From NCBI GenBank assembly GCA_030827125.1, contig JAURFD010000008.1, positions 1 through 64,000 on the forward strand: DNA of 64,000 nt, in the 5' to 3' direction. This DNA comes from Candidatus Nanopelagicales bacterium (GTDB lineage: Bacteria > Actinomycetota > Actinomycetes > S36-B12). The translations under genes and the position numbers were made by a program. The notes below the pieces were generated by a model. It was not told the DNA's origin. It saw only the letters and a program-made list of their open reading frames with translations, and ran no database searches. The first letter of the stretch is position 1, and each line of letters starts with the position of its first letter. Positions 19,701 through 27,888 of the stretch are shown piece after piece.

Positions 19701-20864
19701 TCAGACTAGGCGATGTTCGAAGCGGCGGCGGGCGGTCGCGGCGACGATGGTGAGGGCGAGGGCGATGAGGGTGAGCGTAAAGAACAGGGTGCGCGAACCG
19801 GCATCCTGGAGGGCGATACCGGCGACAAGCGTGCCAACCGCATTGCCGAGGAACATGAAACCGGCAAACAGGGACACGGCCGTCGCGCGAGCTTCCGCGG
19901 TGAGCGAGGTGGCCCAGGCCTGCAGAGTGGAATGCATGAAGACCCAAGCCACACCGAGGAGTGCCACCCCCGCCACCACGAAGACGGGAGCGATGTCGAT
20001 GGCGAGCAGGGCGTAGCACACCACGGCGCCCGAGCCCCCGATGACGAGGAGGATGGCCGCGGACCAATGTGCGCTGGCCTTGCGGGCGAGGGCACTCATC
20101 ACCAGGACGGACACCCCGTAGCCCGCAGTGAGGAGACCAGCGACTGCCGGGGTCTCGCCAGCCAGTTCCACCGATGCCGGGATCATCGCGAATCCGCCGA
20201 GGAGAACGCCGGCCTCAATGAACACCAGGGCGTAGAGCAGCCAGGACCAACCGGACGACAATACGAGGGAGAAGGCGCGACCGACCGGAAGGGGCTCAGG
20301 ACGATCGGGTTCGGGAACCCGGGAGACGTACCAGGCGATGAGCGCCGACAGCACGGCTGTCAGGACATAGAACGCCCGCCAACCGATCGTCTCGACCCCC
20401 AGTCCGGCTGCGAGAGTGCCCAGGGTGATTCCTATCGCAACTCCGGACATCAGGAAGGCAATGCGGGGTTGCCGTTCACGTGGATCGTGGATGGCGTCAC
20501 CGATGTAGATGAGCGCCGCGGGGAATACTCCGGCCATGCAGGCCCCGGAGAGTGCGCGGATGACGATGAAGAGCCCGACCGGCATGGGAATTGCACTGAT
20601 GGCGTCGAAGAACGCGGATAGGAGTAGCGCCGTACGCATGACGGCAACGCGGCCGATGCGATCGGAGATGATGCCCCAGACCGGCTGGGCGAGTCCGTAC
20701 GTGAAGAAGTAGGCGCTCGCCGCGAGAGAGATGACCGCGAGCGTGACACCGAAGTCGCCTGCCATCGCCAAAAGCATCGGTGGCATGAGGAAGCGAGCGA
20801 AGGTGGAAATGAACACCCCGGCGAGAAGGGCGTTGAGCACCCGCCGGGAGATGGGGGCGGTCAC
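19701..20864 (-). CDS. MFS transporter
   Basis: The 387-residue product has about 12 hydrophobic segments. The MFS loop 2-3 motif appears as GIISDRIGRVAVM, and FFTYGLAQPVWG precedes it. Family resemblance is to drug:H+ antiporter-like sugar or aromatic exporters/importers; direction and substrate are unknown. Its GTG start overlaps the stop of the upstream NMT1-like gene (GTGA). LacI follows 4 nt downstream. Confidence 0.9.
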   Translation of the reverse strand: MTAPISRRVLNALLAGVFISTFARFLMPPMLLAMAGDFGVTLAVISLAASAYFFTYGLAQPVWGIISDRIGRVAVMRTALLLSAFFDAISAIPMPVGLFIVIRALSGACMAGVFPAALIYIGDAIHDPRERQPRIAFLMSGVAIGITLGTLAAGLGVETIGWRAFYVLTAVLSALIAWYVSRVPEPDRPEPLPVGRAFSLVLSSGWSWLLYALVFIEAGVLLGGFAMIPASVELAGETPAVAGLLTAGYGVSVLVMSALARKASAHWSAAILLVIGGSGAVVCYALLAIDIAPVFVVAGVALLGVAWVFMHSTLQAWATSLTAEARATAVSLFAGFMFLGNAVGTLVAGIALQDAGSRTLFFTLTLIALALTIVAATARRRFEHRLV

Positions 20865-21724
20865 TCGGTGGCCAGCGCGCTGATCTCGTCGTCATCCGGC
20901 GCCCATGCGCCTGAAGCCCGGCGTAGGTCTGCAAGCACACGCAGTTGATCAGCGGTGACCGCGCGATTGCGCTGAAGTCCCACATCGGGGTCACGCAGCA
21001 GCGTCAGATACTCGCGATTGCCCAGCCCGGCGGTGTGGGATTCGAGCACCGTGCTCACATCGTCGATATCCGCATCCAGCAGCCACTCGGTGGTGCGATC
21101 CCACAGATCGAGAAGGCGCGTCACGTCGGGCCCATCCGCCAGCGTCGCGAGCACCGTGCCCGGATAGATCGAAGAGACGTCCTGGGACGTCGCCCAGACG
21201 CGCATGCCCTGGCTCGTGGCCCGAACCCGAGACTCAGCGTTGAGGATCGTGCACCCGATGGCGCCGTCGAGAAGGCGCTCGGCCCGGCGCGGTGTGGCGC
21301 CCTCCTCGACGAAGGTGAGGTCGTCGATCTGTAGCCCCTGCTGACGCAGGAGTTCCTTGAGCAGGATCGCGAAGCCAGACGGCAGGACATCAACGGCCAC
21401 GGGCGCACCGGCCAGCTCGCTGGGGGTCGTGAGATCGGGGCGGGCGACGAGGGCGAGGCCCAGACCACCGTCGATGGCGCGATGGATGCGCAGGCGTAGC
21501 CGCTCGCCGAGGGGATTCTTTGCGGTACCCGCATAGAGGAGCACATTGTCGGGACTGGTAAGGGCCACGTCGATGGTGCCGCTGCGCAGCGCTTCGAACT
21601 GCGCGGGGGACGACGGGACCGGCCCGACCTCGAGGTGGAGGTCCATGTCGCTGTCCCAGTTCAGGGCTCGTGCTGCGGCCAGGACCGGCGAGCGGCTGAA
21701 CTGACCGATGCGGAGAGTATTCAT
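20861..21724 (-). CDS. NMT1/SsuA-like solute-binding-fold protein without signal peptide
   Basis: The 287-residue product begins MNTLRIGQFSRSPVLAAARA, which is the mature start of NMT1/THI5-like or SsuA-like binding proteins, and contains LRSGTIDVALTSPDNVLLYAG and GLALVARPDLTTPSELAGAPV. There is no signal peptide or lipobox and no ABC permease or ATPase in its operon, which instead has an MFS transporter. It may therefore be a cytosolic binding protein or sensor, or an enzyme related to THI5-type proteins. AGGAAGG lies about 4 nt before ATG 21724, so the start is well supported. First gene of the operon to AKR. Confidence 0.75.
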   Translation of the reverse strand: MNTLRIGQFSRSPVLAAARALNWDSDMDLHLEVGPVPSSPAQFEALRSGTIDVALTSPDNVLLYAGTAKNPLGERLRLRIHRAIDGGLGLALVARPDLTTPSELAGAPVAVDVLPSGFAILLKELLRQQGLQIDDLTFVEEGATPRRAERLLDGAIGCTILNAESRVRATSQGMRVWATSQDVSSIYPGTVLATLADGPDVTRLLDLWDRTTEWLLDADIDDVSTVLESHTAGLGNREYLTLLRDPDVGLQRNRAVTADQLRVLADLRRASGAWAPDDDEISALATE

Positions 21725-21878
21725 GGGCCTTCCTGCAATCGTGAGCCATCGTGGGCAGCGTCACTGTAGCGCGACTGCCAGCGTGCAAATGCCCTCGCAT
21801 CGTCACGAATTGGACACGGAGCCCATCTTTCTTCGGGGAATGCTTGACAGATCGGACAGACGGGGGGAGGCTCCACGT

Positions 21879-21896
21879 GCAATCGATTGTTATCGT
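21879..21896 (+). promoter_or_regulatory. LacI-type operator plus -10 box of the ABC importer operon (site 1)
   Basis: GCAATCGATTGT (21879-21890) abuts TATCGT (21891-21896), a plausible -10 box 25 nt before ATG 21922. The operator differs from the perfect palindrome at one outer base. It matches sites at 31.97, 34.70 and 42.94 kb. A half-site GCAATC also lies at 21735-21740 upstream of the divergent operon. Confidence 0.7.
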
Positions 21897-21921
21897 TTGC
21901 CAGTCCTGGAGGGAATCGTTT

Positions 21922-23244
21922 ATGCGAACTTCGACAGTTCGGCTCACCGGTCGCCGTCGCGCGGGGGCAATCCTCGCCGCCGCTGCTGGCTTGAGCCTCG
22001 TGGTAACCGCCTGTGGCGGATCAAGTAGCTCGGGTGAGAGCTCGAGCGCATCCGGTAGCGACAGTTCGAGTGAGAGCTCGAGCAGTTCCAGCGGAGCAGA
22101 TGTCATGGATACCTGTGGCGACACGATCCGGATCGGCATCTCGCTGCCGCTCACCGGTGACTTCTCCCAGCCTGGTGGGGAAGCCAAGAAGGGCTACGAG
22201 GTCTGGCAGACGCTCATCAACGGCAATGGCGGCCTCCTCGGCCGACAGGTCGAGCTGGTCATCCTGGACGACGCCAGCAGCCAGGAGCAGGTCGTCACCG
22301 ACTACAACAACCTGATTAGCCAGGAGCAGGTCCCGCTGCTGCTCGGCACCTTCTCCTCGTTGCTGAACTTCCCTGCGTCGACGGTGGCCGAGAACAACCA
22401 GATGGTGCTTATCGCTCCCGCCGGTGGATCTCCGAAGATCTTCGAGCCCGAGCCCAAGTTCTACTTCTTCGCCCAGCAGGCTACGGGCCCGAACCAGGCG
22501 AACCCCTTCGTGCAGATGGTGACCAGCCTGCCTGAGGATCAGCGCCCGAAGACGGCCGCGTACGTCACGATGGACGATCCGTTCGCGGCACCGGTCATCG
22601 AGTCGATGCAGGCGCAGCTTGAGGAAGCCGGCATCGAGACGGTGTACTCCGAGATCTACCCCGAAGGCACCACGAACCTGCAGCCCTTCGCGGCGAAGAT
22701 TGCCAGTGCTGCCCCGGACCTGATCGCGCAAGGAGCAGTCTTCGAGGATGGCGTCAGCCTCACCAAGAGCCTGGTGCAGATCGGGTACAACCCGAGCCTG
22801 CTGTTCCAGACCTCGGCTCCCAGCAATGGTGCTCAGTACGTCGAGGGTGTCGGCGCCGGCAATGAGAACGGCATCTTCTACGCCGTCTCTTGGAGCGAGA
22901 AGTCGCCGACGCCGGGCAATGCCGAGTTCGTCGCCGAGTACCAGGCGCAGAACGGCGAGGGTCTCGTCCCGGCCGAGGATGCCGCGGATGCCTACGCAGC
23001 GGCCGAGGTTCTCGCTGCGGCGGTCGAAGCAACCGGTGGCTGTGACAACGTGGCCATGGCTGACTGGCTGCACAGCAACCCGGTGTCGACGATCCTGGGC
23101 GACCTGTCCTGGGATGAGATCGGCCGCCCCCAGGGTGAGTTCCTGCTCGCTCAGTGGCAGAACGGATCGGTGGAGATTGTGGCGCCGCCGGCTGCCAGCA
23201 CTAACGGCGGGGCCGTGATCGTGCCCAAGCCGGCCTGGCAGTAG
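21922..23244 (+). CDS. Branched-chain-amino-acid-type ABC transporter substrate-binding lipoprotein
   Basis: The 440-residue product has a basic n-region, hydrophobic core and lipobox VTAC with Cys31, then a Ser/Gly-rich linker (~32-60). The mature domain IRIGISLPLTGDFSQPGGEA is the start of a type I periplasmic-binding fold of the LivK class. It would deliver a solute to the LivHMGF-type membrane parts encoded downstream. ATG 21922 has GGAGGG 8-9 nt upstream and an operator/-10 just before. Branched-chain-type binding proteins in actinobacteria take many substrates, including aromatics and amides, so the solute is not identified. Confidence 0.92.
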   Translation: MRTSTVRLTGRRRAGAILAAAAGLSLVVTACGGSSSSGESSSASGSDSSSESSSSSSGADVMDTCGDTIRIGISLPLTGDFSQPGGEAKKGYEVWQTLINGNGGLLGRQVELVILDDASSQEQVVTDYNNLISQEQVPLLLGTFSSLLNFPASTVAENNQMVLIAPAGGSPKIFEPEPKFYFFAQQATGPNQANPFVQMVTSLPEDQRPKTAAYVTMDDPFAAPVIESMQAQLEEAGIETVYSEIYPEGTTNLQPFAAKIASAAPDLIAQGAVFEDGVSLTKSLVQIGYNPSLLFQTSAPSNGAQYVEGVGAGNENGIFYAVSWSEKSPTPGNAEFVAEYQAQNGEGLVPAEDAADAYAAAEVLAAAVEATGGCDNVAMADWLHSNPVSTILGDLSWDEIGRPQGEFLLAQWQNGSVEIVAPPAASTNGGAVIVPKPAWQ

Positions 23245-23270
23245 TTCGCAAGTTCGCTCGTTAAGTAGTT

Positions 23271-23308
23271 GGTTCCGTGCGGGGTGCCCCCCCACCCCGC
23301 ACGGAACC
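23271..23308 (+). terminator. 16-bp perfect hairpin between binding-protein and permease genes
   Basis: Arms 23271-23286 (GGTTCCGTGCGGGGTG) and 23293-23308 are perfectly complementary around a C6 loop. No U-tract follows. In the gap between a binding-protein gene and its permease this is usually a partial terminator or 3' stabiliser that gives more binding protein than permease. Confidence 0.8.
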
Positions 23309-23354
23309 GGCTCACCTTCGCGTCCACCACGTCGTCGTCATCGGGAGCGAATCT

Positions 23355-24230
23355 GTGGAAATCGTCCAAATCCTCGCCTTCGGGATACTCATGGGCGGGG
23401 TCTACGCACTGCTGTCGTCAGGCGTCACCCTCATCTTCGGTGTCCTCGATGTCGTCAATGTCGCCCAGGGGTCCTTCCTGGTCTTCAGCGCCTTGCTCAC
23501 CTGGCAGATCTGGGACCTGACGGGGATCGAACCACTCCTCCTCATCCCCGTCATGGGTGCCCTGATGGCATTCTTCGGGTGGATCATCTACCGCGGATTG
23601 GTCAAGCGGGTGGTCCCCCAAGGACCCGGCATGACGGTCCTGCTGATGTTCGGCGTCGCCATCGCCATGGAAGGCATCCTCAACATCGCTTTCGGCAACA
23701 AGTTCAAGTCCGTGACACCGCCGTACTTCACCCAGTCGCTCCAGATCGGTGAACTCGTCCTGCCGTACCCACAGTTGATCTCCGGGGTCATGGCCGCCAT
23801 CGTGCTCGTGGGCCTGTTCTTCTATCTCAAGCTCTCCTGGGCCGGGCGCGCGCTGCGGGCCTCCGCCCAAAACAAGGACGGGGCCGCCCTGGTTGGCATC
23901 TCGTCCATCAAGGCCTCGTCGCTTGCCTTCGCGATTGGCGCGATGACCGCCGGCGTCGGCGGCGTCCTCCTCATCATCATGTACCCCATCTACCCGGCCA
24001 CCCAATACGACTGGATCGCCAAACTCCTCGGCATCATCGTGCTCGGCGGGATGGGCAGTATTCCGGGGGCCGTGATCGCGTCGATGATCCTCGGCATCTC
24101 GGAGGCGTTCGCCCAGGCCTACATCCCGCAATGGAGCGCAGCGATCTTCTTCGGCGTCATCCTCGTGGTGCTCCTCTTCCGGCCTGAGGGCCTGCTCGGG
24201 GAGAAGACCCGTGAGGACGTCACGACATGA
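23355..24230 (+). CDS. Branched-chain-type ABC transporter permease (LivH-like)
   Basis: The 291-residue product begins MEIVQILAFGILMGGVYALL, typical of LivH, and has eight or so hydrophobic segments with GVTLIFGVLDVVNVAQGSF and the cytoplasmic loop RALRASAQNKDGAALVGIS (EAA-like, contacting the ATPase). GTG 23355 is preferred to the longer frame because GGGAG is 7 nt upstream. It overlaps the next gene by 4 nt (ATGA). Confidence 0.92.
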   Translation: MEIVQILAFGILMGGVYALLSSGVTLIFGVLDVVNVAQGSFLVFSALLTWQIWDLTGIEPLLLIPVMGALMAFFGWIIYRGLVKRVVPQGPGMTVLLMFGVAIAMEGILNIAFGNKFKSVTPPYFTQSLQIGELVLPYPQLISGVMAAIVLVGLFFYLKLSWAGRALRASAQNKDGAALVGISSIKASSLAFAIGAMTAGVGGVLLIIMYPIYPATQYDWIAKLLGIIVLGGMGSIPGAVIASMILGISEAFAQAYIPQWSAAIFFGVILVVLLFRPEGLLGEKTREDVTT

Positions 24231-26041
24231 CTGCTCTGAAGAAGCCGGCCAACATTGTCGGCGCCCTCCTCATCGCCCTGCTCTTCCTCTACCCCCTCGT
24301 GGGCGGCGGCTCTCGGTACTTCGAGTCGGTGCTCATCGTCTGCATGCTCTACGCGATCATGGCGTCCGGCTGGAACATCATCAGTGGCCTTGCCGGCTAC
24401 GTCTCCCTCGGGCACAGCGTGTATCTCTACATCGGCATGTACACCGGGGCGATTCTCGGCAAGATGTGGGGCGTCCCGCCGATGTATCTCATGGTGCTCG
24501 GCGGCGTCGTTGCCGCTGCCATCGCAATCGTCGTCGGTTTCATCACCCTGAGGACACGAAGCCACTCCTTCGTCATCATTACGATCGCCGTCTTGCTGCT
24601 GTTCATGACGATCGCGCAGAACTGGAAGGGCCTGACCGGTGGCACCGATGGATTCATCGTCAAGCAGCCGGAGTGGAACAAGGACAACCCGACCACCCCG
24701 TACTACTACGTCTTCCTTGCGCTGCTGGTGCTGACGGTTGCGCTTGTCGCATTCATCATGCGTTCACGGCTGGGCGCCGGCCTGGTTGCGATTCGCAATG
24801 ACGAAGGCAAGGCAGCCTCGATTGGCATCAACACCACGCTCTACAAGGTGACGGCTTACGCCCTGAGCGCCGTGCCCTTCGGCTTTGCCGGTGCCGTCTA
24901 CGCGCAGTACCTCGGCTTCGTCACACCCACGACCGCACTCGCCATCCTGATGAGTGTCTTCCTTGTGCTCGCCGCCCTTGTCGGCGGTCGCGGAACTCTG
25001 TGGGGTCCGGTGATCGGTGGCTTCCTGGTGTGGGGTGCCAACGAGGCTTCCACGGTTCTTGCTGGCGAGCTCAGCGCGCGCCTGCTCATCATGGGCGTGA
25101 TCCTCATCCTCACCGTCATGTTCATGCCGGCCGGTCTGCTGCCGACGATTAGTCGGTTCGTGCATCGGCGCAAGAGTCAGGGATCAGCGGTTGCCTTCAT
25201 TGACCAGGCATCAATCGCCCAGACACGCGACGTGGCGATCGATAGCATCGTCGCGCGTACCGGACAATCAACTGACCCCGCCGTACCGGAGCTAGAGGTC
25301 AAGGGAATCGTCAAGCGTTTCGGCGGTGTGACTGCGGTCGACGGCGTGAGCATGACGGTCGAGCGGGGCAGCATCACCGGCCTTATCGGTCCGAATGGTT
25401 CCGGCAAGACCACCCTCTTCAACTGCATGACGGGGACGTTCCAACCCGATGAGGGTGCCGTCATCCTCAATGGCGAGGACATCACACGTCAGAAGGTGTG
25501 GACGCGCGCCCACGAAGGGCTCGGCCGCACCTTCCAGATCACTCGACTGTTCAAGTCGATGACCGTTCTCGACAACCTTGTGGCGCCGCTGGAGAAGACG
25601 AGCGTGCGCGAACTGGTGGCGGGACGCTATTCGGGTGAAGAGGTCGATCGTGCTCGCGAGGTCTTGGATTTCATGGGCCTGGCCCAGTTCGAGGGACAGG
25701 AAGCGGCTGCACTGAGCTTCGGTCAGCAAAAGCTCGTCGAATTGGCGCAGGTGCTCATGCTGCGGCCCAGCATCATCTTGCTCGACGAACCCGCCAGCGG
25801 CATCAACCCGACCCTGATCGAGAAGCTCGCCAGTGTCATCCGTCGGCTCAACGATGCGGGGACAACAGTGCTCATCGTCGAGCACAACATCCCTCTGGTG
25901 CTGAGCTTGTGTGACAGGGTGCACGTCCTTGCGGACGGTCAGGTGCTCATTTCCGGTACGCCGGATGAGATCCGCAATGACCCGCAGGTCATCGAGGCAT
26001 ACCTCGGCCCGGACCACATGCTGGAGGTCAACGATGTCTGA
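24227..26041 (+). CDS. Fused branched-chain-type ABC permease and ATPase (LivM-LivG)
   Basis: The 604-residue product joins a LivM permease (residues ~1-310, including MASGWNIISGLAGYVSLGHS and AIRNDEGKAASIGINTTLYK) to a LivG ATPase. The ATPase has Walker A GLIGPNGSGKTT (~389), signature LSFGQQKLVELAQ (~495) and Walker B IILLDEPASG (~515-524). A linker of ~40 residues separates the two. Fusions of this type are known in actinobacteria. Both joins with neighbours are overlaps (4 nt with LivH-like, 8 nt with LivF-like). Confidence 0.93.
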   Translation: MTALKKPANIVGALLIALLFLYPLVGGGSRYFESVLIVCMLYAIMASGWNIISGLAGYVSLGHSVYLYIGMYTGAILGKMWGVPPMYLMVLGGVVAAAIAIVVGFITLRTRSHSFVIITIAVLLLFMTIAQNWKGLTGGTDGFIVKQPEWNKDNPTTPYYYVFLALLVLTVALVAFIMRSRLGAGLVAIRNDEGKAASIGINTTLYKVTAYALSAVPFGFAGAVYAQYLGFVTPTTALAILMSVFLVLAALVGGRGTLWGPVIGGFLVWGANEASTVLAGELSARLLIMGVILILTVMFMPAGLLPTISRFVHRRKSQGSAVAFIDQASIAQTRDVAIDSIVARTGQSTDPAVPELEVKGIVKRFGGVTAVDGVSMTVERGSITGLIGPNGSGKTTLFNCMTGTFQPDEGAVILNGEDITRQKVWTRAHEGLGRTFQITRLFKSMTVLDNLVAPLEKTSVRELVAGRYSGEEVDRAREVLDFMGLAQFEGQEAAALSFGQQKLVELAQVLMLRPSIILLDEPASGINPTLIEKLASVIRRLNDAGTTVLIVEHNIPLVLSLCDRVHVLADGQVLISGTPDEIRNDPQVIEAYLGPDHMLEVNDV

Positions 26042-26765
26042 GGCAGTTCTCGCCATGGTCGACGTACAGGCCGGCTATGGCGGTGGCCTGGTGCTGCAGG
26101 GACTCGACCTGCAGATCGACAAGGGCACCATCACCTGCATCGTCGGCCCCAACGGTGCTGGCAAGAGCACTGTCTTCCGAGTCATCAGCGGATTGATCAA
26201 GCCCAAGAGCGGGACGGTGACCTTCCTCGGCAAGGACATCACCGGGCAATCTCCGAGCGCGGTCCTGCGAGCCGGCGTTGCTCAGGTCCCGCAGAATCGA
26301 GCGCTCTTCCCTGAGATGACCGTGCACGAAAATGTCTTGCTGGGCGGCTATGCCATTCGGCGGGATCGTGCGCTGCTCAAGCAGCGCATGGCGATGGTGG
26401 AGGAGATGGTGCCCCTGGTCCGGGAGCGAGCCAAGGAGCATGCCGGCAACCTGTCCGGCGGCCAGCGACGCATGGTCGAGATCGGGCGTGCCCTGATGCT
26501 GAATCCAAGCCTTGTTCTCATGGATGAACCTTCCTTGGGTCTCGATCCGAAGTCGGTGGCCAAAGTGGCGTTGCTCATCCGCGAGATGGCCGCGTCCGGT
26601 CGAACGGTCCTCATGGTCGAACAGAACGTCCGACTGGGGATGAACCTCGCCACGCACGGTGTCGTCATGGAACAAGGCAAGGTTCGACTGACCGGGGACG
26701 CCGCGGGAATCGCGGACAACCCGGAGGTGGCAACCATGTACCTCGGTAAGGCCCGCGAGGACTGA
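26034..26765 (+). CDS. Branched-chain-type ABC transporter ATPase (LivF-like)
   Basis: The 243-residue ATPase has Walker A VGPNGAGKST (~36-45), Q-loop VPQNRALFPEMTVHENV, signature LSGGQRRMVEIGRALM (~140) and Walker B LVLMDEPSLGLDP. ATG 26034 lies inside the 3' end of the LivMG gene. It completes a five-component importer; together with the binding protein this set is expected to take up the island's substrate. The next gene follows after 1 nt. Confidence 0.93.
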   Translation: MSEAVLAMVDVQAGYGGGLVLQGLDLQIDKGTITCIVGPNGAGKSTVFRVISGLIKPKSGTVTFLGKDITGQSPSAVLRAGVAQVPQNRALFPEMTVHENVLLGGYAIRRDRALLKQRMAMVEEMVPLVRERAKEHAGNLSGGQRRMVEIGRALMLNPSLVLMDEPSLGLDPKSVAKVALLIREMAASGRTVLMVEQNVRLGMNLATHGVVMEQGKVRLTGDAAGIADNPEVATMYLGKARED

Positions 26766-26766
26766 C

Positions 26767-27888
26767 ATGGAGATTCTGCGCCACTCCTTCAGTGACGAGG
26801 AATACCAGCGCCGTCGTCGCGAGACGCTGCGCCTCGCGCACGCGGTGGGTGCGTCCGCCGTGCTGGCCTTCGGTGAGAACCGCGCCGGCTTGCACGTGAC
26901 CTACCTGTCCGGCTGGGCCCCCACCCGGCAGGCATGGTTGCGCATGGACGACAGTGACGTGGACCTATATGTGTCCTTCCACAACCACGTACCAGCAGCG
27001 CGACGCATGGCCAACGCCGACCACGTGGGTGATGTCGCCGACGCGAAGCCGCAACGCCTTCTAGGCCGGGACCGCGTCATCGCGACGCTTGGTCAGGTCC
27101 CGCTGCACGTACGCCAGGCAGCGGAGGACGCTGGGTCCACCCTGGTTTCTCTCGATAGGGCACACGCCGACCTCCGAGCAGCCAAGTCGGAGGAGGAGGT
27201 CGAAGCCCTTCGACTGGGAGCGCGGGCCAGCGATATTGGGGCCCGGGCGCTCATTGACGCGTGTCGACCCGGTGCGACGGACTGGGACCTTCTCGCTGAG
27301 GCCCGCGCCGCATACACGCGAGCCGGTGCCCGTGATCACATCTGCTATATCGGTGTGACGAACATGGATTCACCCACGCGTGACGTCCCCAGTCAGGTTC
27401 CTGAAGGGCATGTGCTCACGAATCGCTCGGTGGTGACCTTCGAACTCAGTGCTGCTGTCGCCCCAGAGTACCCGGGGCAGATCTTGCGCACCGTTTTTCT
27501 CGGGGAGCCGACCGACGAGTACCTCACCCTTCACGAGGTTGCCAGTCGTGCGCATACGCAGATGCGTTCGCGAGTCAAGGCGGGTGTTGCCGCGCAGGAA
27601 CTCGTGGATGCGGCCGCGTGCGTTGAGGAGTCAGGATTGGCGACGACCGATGATCTCTTCCATGGGCTGGGCATGGGCTACCTCGATCCGGTGGGGGTGA
27701 GTCCTTCGCGGACGCCGTATACCGAGCCGCGCGGTGACCTTCGGGACGGGATGTCGATCGTCATCCAGCCGAATGTGACCACCACCGATCACCGAGCTGG
27801 CGTGCAGACCGGTCAGATGATCATCGTTCGCCCGTCGGGATTCGAGGATCTGCACCACCTTCAGGAGGGACCGGTGATGGCCGCATGA
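26767..27888 (+). CDS. M24-fold (creatinase-like) hydrolase lacking the metal ligands
   Basis: The 373-residue product has the two-domain creatinase/aminopeptidase P layout. The usual M24 metal ligands (Asp, Asp, His, Glu, Glu) are mostly gone: Glu226 in VTFELSAA replaces the first Asp, the region PEYPGQILRT has no second Asp, Gln334 in VIQPNV replaces Glu, and the last Glu is absent in GVQTGQMIIV. Only His299 in FHGLGMG remains. Creatinase itself is a metal-free member that hydrolyses C-N bonds, so an amidino-, ureido- or amide hydrolase is possible. It starts 1 nt after the LivF-like gene and overlaps the next by 4 nt. Confidence 0.75.
   Translation: MEILRHSFSDEEYQRRRRETLRLAHAVGASAVLAFGENRAGLHVTYLSGWAPTRQAWLRMDDSDVDLYVSFHNHVPAARRMANADHVGDVADAKPQRLLGRDRVIATLGQVPLHVRQAAEDAGSTLVSLDRAHADLRAAKSEEEVEALRLGARASDIGARALIDACRPGATDWDLLAEARAAYTRAGARDHICYIGVTNMDSPTRDVPSQVPEGHVLTNRSVVTFELSAAVAPEYPGQILRTVFLGEPTDEYLTLHEVASRAHTQMRSRVKAGVAAQELVDAAACVEESGLATTDDLFHGLGMGYLDPVGVSPSRTPYTEPRGDLRDGMSIVIQPNVTTTDHRAGVQTGQMIIVRPSGFEDLHHLQEGPVMAA

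Noticed and set aside
22015-22110. AGC/TCG-rich low-complexity stretch
   Set aside because: It encodes the Ser/Gly linker directly after the lipobox of the binding protein, a normal lipoprotein feature.
22021-23295. A 424-codon minus-strand frame over the binding-protein gene
   Set aside because: The plus strand encodes a complete lipoprotein with Shine-Dalgarno and lipobox; the minus frame even crosses the hairpin region.
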